Of a DNA stretch of 7,224 bases, positions 5,266 to 7,224 are shown one piece after another; the stretch's first letter is position 1, and each line of letters starts with the position of its first letter. The notes beneath the pieces were generated by a model that was not told where the DNA came from, ran no database searches, and saw only the letters and a list, made by a program, of their open reading frames with translations. Origin of the DNA: an uncultured Oscillospiraceae bacterium (lineage in GTDB: Bacteria; Bacillota; Clostridia; Oscillospirales; Oscillospiraceae); NCBI GenBank assembly GCA_934645175.1, contig CAKUDE010000052.1, positions 1 to 7,224 of the forward strand. The letters run 5' to 3'. The position numbers were made by a program, and so were the translations under genes.

Positions 5266-5294
5266 TCATAGTTTTGTGCCCGTCCCGATAAAAT
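5266..5294 (+). promoter_or_regulatory. Candidate sigma-E-type sporulation promoter
   Basis: TCATAGT (5266-5272), 14 bp, then GATAAAAT (5287-5294) resembles the Bacillus sigma-E consensus KMATATT-N14-CATACAMT at 6/7 and 6/8 positions with canonical spacing. No good sigma-A -35 lies 16-18 bp before TAAAAT; the nearest, TTGAAG at 5260, is 23 bp away. The downstream gene resembles spoVB, which is a sigma-E target in B. subtilis. The initiation point would be about 10 bp before the GGGGTGA Shine-Dalgarno. This is suggestive, not proven. Confidence 0.45.
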
Positions 5295-5309
5295 CTACGG
5301 GGTGATGGG

Positions 5310-6863
5310 ATGGAAAAACGGACTTCAATCCTGGGCGGCGCGCTGCTTCTGACGGCGGCAAATCTGCTCATGCGATGGATTTCAATTCAGTTTAACGTAT
5401 ATATCTCCGGACAGATCGGCGCGGCAGGGCTGGGCCTTTTGCAGTTGATCTCGACCGTCGGCTTTTTTGCGATTCTGCTCGGTACCTCCGGCGTGCGCGT
5501 AGCGGCGATGACGCTTGCGGCCGAGGAATTCGGCCACGGACGTCCGGGCGGCGTCCGCGCCACCGTGCGCATCGCGCTGCGGTTGGTCTGTGCGCTGAGC
5601 TTTGCGGCAGGCGCAGCGCTGGTCCTTCTGGCGAAGCCGATTGCGGTCGGACTGCTGCGCGATGCCAATGCCGCCCTGAGCCTGCGTGCGATGGGGCTGC
5701 TGCTGCCCTTCGGCTGTCTGTGCGGGGTGATGACGGGCTATTTCACTGCGGGGGCGCGTATCGGCGAGCTTGTGACCATTGAGATTGCCGAGCGGCTGGT
5801 TTCCGTCGGCATTACGGTGGCGCTGCTGCGCTTCTGGGCGGGAGCGGATATTTCCCGCGCCTGCTGCGCGATCACGCTTGGCAGCTCGCTGGGCTGCGTG
5901 TTTGATTTTGCGCTGCTCTATGCACGTTTCCGCCGCAGAATGCGCGGAATTGCGCCGCAAAGCGAGGGAATTCGCCGTCGCCTGACGCACCTGAGCGTCC
6001 CGCTGGCGCTCAACGATTATCTCCGCGCCGGACTGAACACGGCGGAGCAGCTTCTGATCCCCTTCGGACTGGCATATTTTGCCGGTTCGACCGAGCAGGC
6101 AATGGCGGATTACGGGACGATCCATGCGATGGTTTTTCCGGTACTGATGTTTCCGGCTGCGATTCTGTATTCCGTTTCCGATCTGCTCATTCCGGAGCTT
6201 TCGCGCAGCCGTGCGCGCGGCCGGAGGCGGCGTATCATCGATCTGACAGACAAATGTATTCGGATGACCTTGCTGTTCTGCGCGGCGGTTTCCGGCGTCA
6301 TGCTGCTCGGTGCGCCGCAGCTCGGCGAGCTGGTTTGCCGCAGCGAGAGCGCAGGCCGTTACCTGCGTGTGTTTGCACCGATGATCCTGATGCTCTATCT
6401 CGACGCAATCGTTGACGGAATGCTCAAGGGGCTGGCGGAGCAATTGAGCTGTGTGCGCTACAACACGTTTACGTCGCTGCTGGACGTGATCCTGCTGCTG
6501 CTCCTGCTCCCGCGTCTCGGTGTGGGCGGCTATGTGCTGAGCTTTGCGCTGACGCATGGGATCAATCTCTGGCTGAGCCTGCGCAGATTGCTGAAGGTGA
6601 CGGGACATCGCCCGCGCCTGTCGGACTTTCTGCGCCCGCTGGGCGCGATGCTTCCGGCTTTGGCCGCTGCGGCGCTGCTGCCGCTCGTCGGCGGGGCGCT
6701 GCGTGTGCTTTTGCTGCGCAGCGGGATATATCTGCTGCTTCTTACGGTGCTGGTGCTGCTCTTTGGCGCGCTGCGCGTGGACGACTGTGCATGGCTGCGC
6801 CGCGTGTTTCTGCGCCTGCGCCGCCGGGAGGATGAGACAAAAAACGACCGGTCTGCCGCTTGA
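5310..6863 (+). CDS. Polysaccharide/lipid-linked flippase, SpoVB-like (MOP/MATE superfamily)
   Basis: A 517-residue polytopic membrane protein with some 12-14 hydrophobic segments, of the MOP superfamily that includes SpoVB, MurJ and Wzx flippases. These move lipid-linked glycan precursors across the membrane. Indicators are the N-terminal helix with MRWISIQFNVYISGQIGAAG (21-40), the FPAAILYSVSDLLIPELSR segment (281-299), and APMILMLYLDAIVDGMLKGL (356-375), a pattern I associate with clostridial SpoVB-type proteins. A role in spore cortex precursor export is inferred, helped by a sigma-E-like site upstream; another glycan substrate is possible. The ATG at 5310 has GGGGTGA upstream. The basic C-tail ends at TGA 6861-6863, only three bases before the IS end, so the gene seems complete, though its own terminator is not visible. 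Confidence 0.85.
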   Translation: MEKRTSILGGALLLTAANLLMRWISIQFNVYISGQIGAAGLGLLQLISTVGFFAILLGTSGVRVAAMTLAAEEFGHGRPGGVRATVRIALRLVCALSFAAGAALVLLAKPIAVGLLRDANAALSLRAMGLLLPFGCLCGVMTGYFTAGARIGELVTIEIAERLVSVGITVALLRFWAGADISRACCAITLGSSLGCVFDFALLYARFRRRMRGIAPQSEGIRRRLTHLSVPLALNDYLRAGLNTAEQLLIPFGLAYFAGSTEQAMADYGTIHAMVFPVLMFPAAILYSVSDLLIPELSRSRARGRRRRIIDLTDKCIRMTLLFCAAVSGVMLLGAPQLGELVCRSESAGRYLRVFAPMILMLYLDAIVDGMLKGLAEQLSCVRYNTFTSLLDVILLLLLLPRLGVGGYVLSFALTHGINLWLSLRRLLKVTGHRPRLSDFLRPLGAMLPALAAAALLPLVGGALRVLLLRSGIYLLLLTVLVLLFGALRVDDCAWLRRVFLRLRRREDETKNDRSAA

Positions 6864-6900
6864 CAGTGAAGTAGTCAATAGTTAGTAGACACAAAATTTC

Positions 6901-7224
6901 TTAAGCCACCAGTTCTGTTCTGAACAGGACTGGTGGTTTTCCATTTAGTTTGCGGACGGGACGTTCGTTGTTGAAATAGTAGATTGCCTGTTCAATGGTA
7001 GACCTCAGATCATCCCTCTCCCAGTAACGGAAATGCTTGCGTAGCGTGTCCTTGAAGCGCCCCCAAAAACTTTCCATAACTGCGTTGTCGTGAGGATTTC
7101 CTGCTCTTGACATACTTTGGATTACATTGTATTCTTTAAGTAGGTTACAATAACCTGCGGATGAGTACTGAACACCCTGGTCGCTGTGCAAAAGGACTTG
7201 GTGTTCGGTGCTCATTTTTCTTTT
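6901..7224 (-). CDS. IS3-family DDE transposase (OrfB), C-terminal 107 residues, partial
   Basis: The minus-strand frame is open from the window edge to TAA at 6903-6901. An ATG at 7215-7213 is internal, since codons KRK precede it in frame. The visible part is the C-terminal half of an rve integrase core. HSDQGVQY carries the second catalytic Asp, and NPHDNAVMESFW carries the catalytic Glu at 35-residue-type spacing, followed by the FNNERPVRKLNGKPP signature of IS3/IS150 transposases. The first catalytic Asp lies outside the window. The C-terminus matches the left fragment exactly. No internal stop or frameshift is seen, so the copy could be active. Confidence 0.93.
   Translation of the reverse strand, partial: KRKMSTEHQVLLHSDQGVQYSSAGYCNLLKEYNVIQSMSRAGNPHDNAVMESFWGRFKDTLRKHFRYWERDDLRSTIEQAIYYFNNERPVRKLNGKPPVLFRTELVA
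6906..6936. repeat. Near-perfect 31-bp palindrome inside transposase 3' end (right copy)
   Basis: This is the mirror copy of the palindrome at 7-37. CCACCAGT (6906-6913 on the plus strand) pairs with ACTGGTGG (6929-6936), enclosing CTGTTC and GAACAG arms, with the same single mismatch. It sits three bases beyond the transposase stop, inside the coding sequence. Confidence 0.8.

Larger units (their letters stand above)
6867..7224 (-). mobile_element. IS3-family insertion sequence, 3' part (right copy)
   Basis: The element's right end starts at 6867 with 5'-TG and runs on the minus strand past the window edge. It contains the transposase C-terminal region and an untranslated tail (6867-6900). 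Bases 6867-6942 are the exact reverse complement of 1-76, so the two copies face each other across 6790 bp. Its left end, OrfA, any frameshift site and the target duplication lie outside the window. TTGACT at 6878-6873 (minus), six bases from the tip, resembles the outward -35 in the right end of IS911-type elements. Confidence 0.92.

Noticed and set aside
5260..5294. Sigma-A promoter TTGAAG / TAAAAT before the flippase
   Set aside because: The spacing is 23 bp, far beyond the usual 16-18.
6842..6866. Truncation of the flippase by the right IS
   Set aside because: The stop codon at 6861-6863 precedes the element by three bases, and the C-tail is of a normal length for the family.
5382..6878. 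Long minus-strand frame opposite the flippase gene
   Set aside because: The product is rich in Gln, Arg and His with no motifs, as expected for the complement of a Leu/Ala-rich membrane protein gene.

Overview
The window is a stretch of ordinary chromosome bounded on both sides by two copies of the same IS3-family insertion sequence in inverted orientation. The host looks like a moderately GC-rich Clostridia member, probably of the Ruminococcaceae/Oscillospiraceae type. This is inferred from the tandem half-size chromate transporters, the SpoVB-like flippase, the DagK-type lipid kinase and strong Shine-Dalgarno/sigma-A signals. The species cannot be named from the sequence alone.

Layout: (1) Bases 1-76 are the 3' end of an IS3-type element, with the last 13 transposase codons and the right terminal end. 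(2) Bases 77-1345, minus strand, read from right to left as a tRNA-Leu(GAG) with a consensus promoter and a strong intrinsic terminator, then mntP (Mn2+ efflux) overlapping a Nudix hydrolase gene. (3) Bases 1347-1470 hold two back-to-back promoters. (4) Bases 1471-5234, plus strand, are a tightly packed run: rsmE (16S rRNA m3U1498 methyltransferase), a small tail-anchored protein with an Rx4H HEPN-like motif, two half-size chromate-transporter genes, a diacylglycerol/lipid kinase and a second (MutT-like) Nudix hydrolase. Three junctions in this run are ATGA overlaps. (5) Bases 5310-6863 encode a SpoVB/MATE-type polysaccharide flippase, preceded by a sequence resembling a sigma-E sporulation promoter. 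(6) Bases 6867-7224, minus strand, are the second IS copy with the C-terminal part of its DDE transposase, cut by the window edge.

Functionally the block is housekeeping: translation (tRNA, rRNA methylation), metal/anion transport, nucleotide clean-up, and lipid or envelope metabolism. The least ordinary items are the exact 76-bp inverted IS ends enclosing the block, the near-perfect palindrome inside the transposase 3' end, the HEPN-like membrane-anchored protein, mntP lying behind a tRNA terminator with no manganese riboswitch, and the candidate sigma-E promoter. I found no CRISPR array, no phage genes and no clear defence island.
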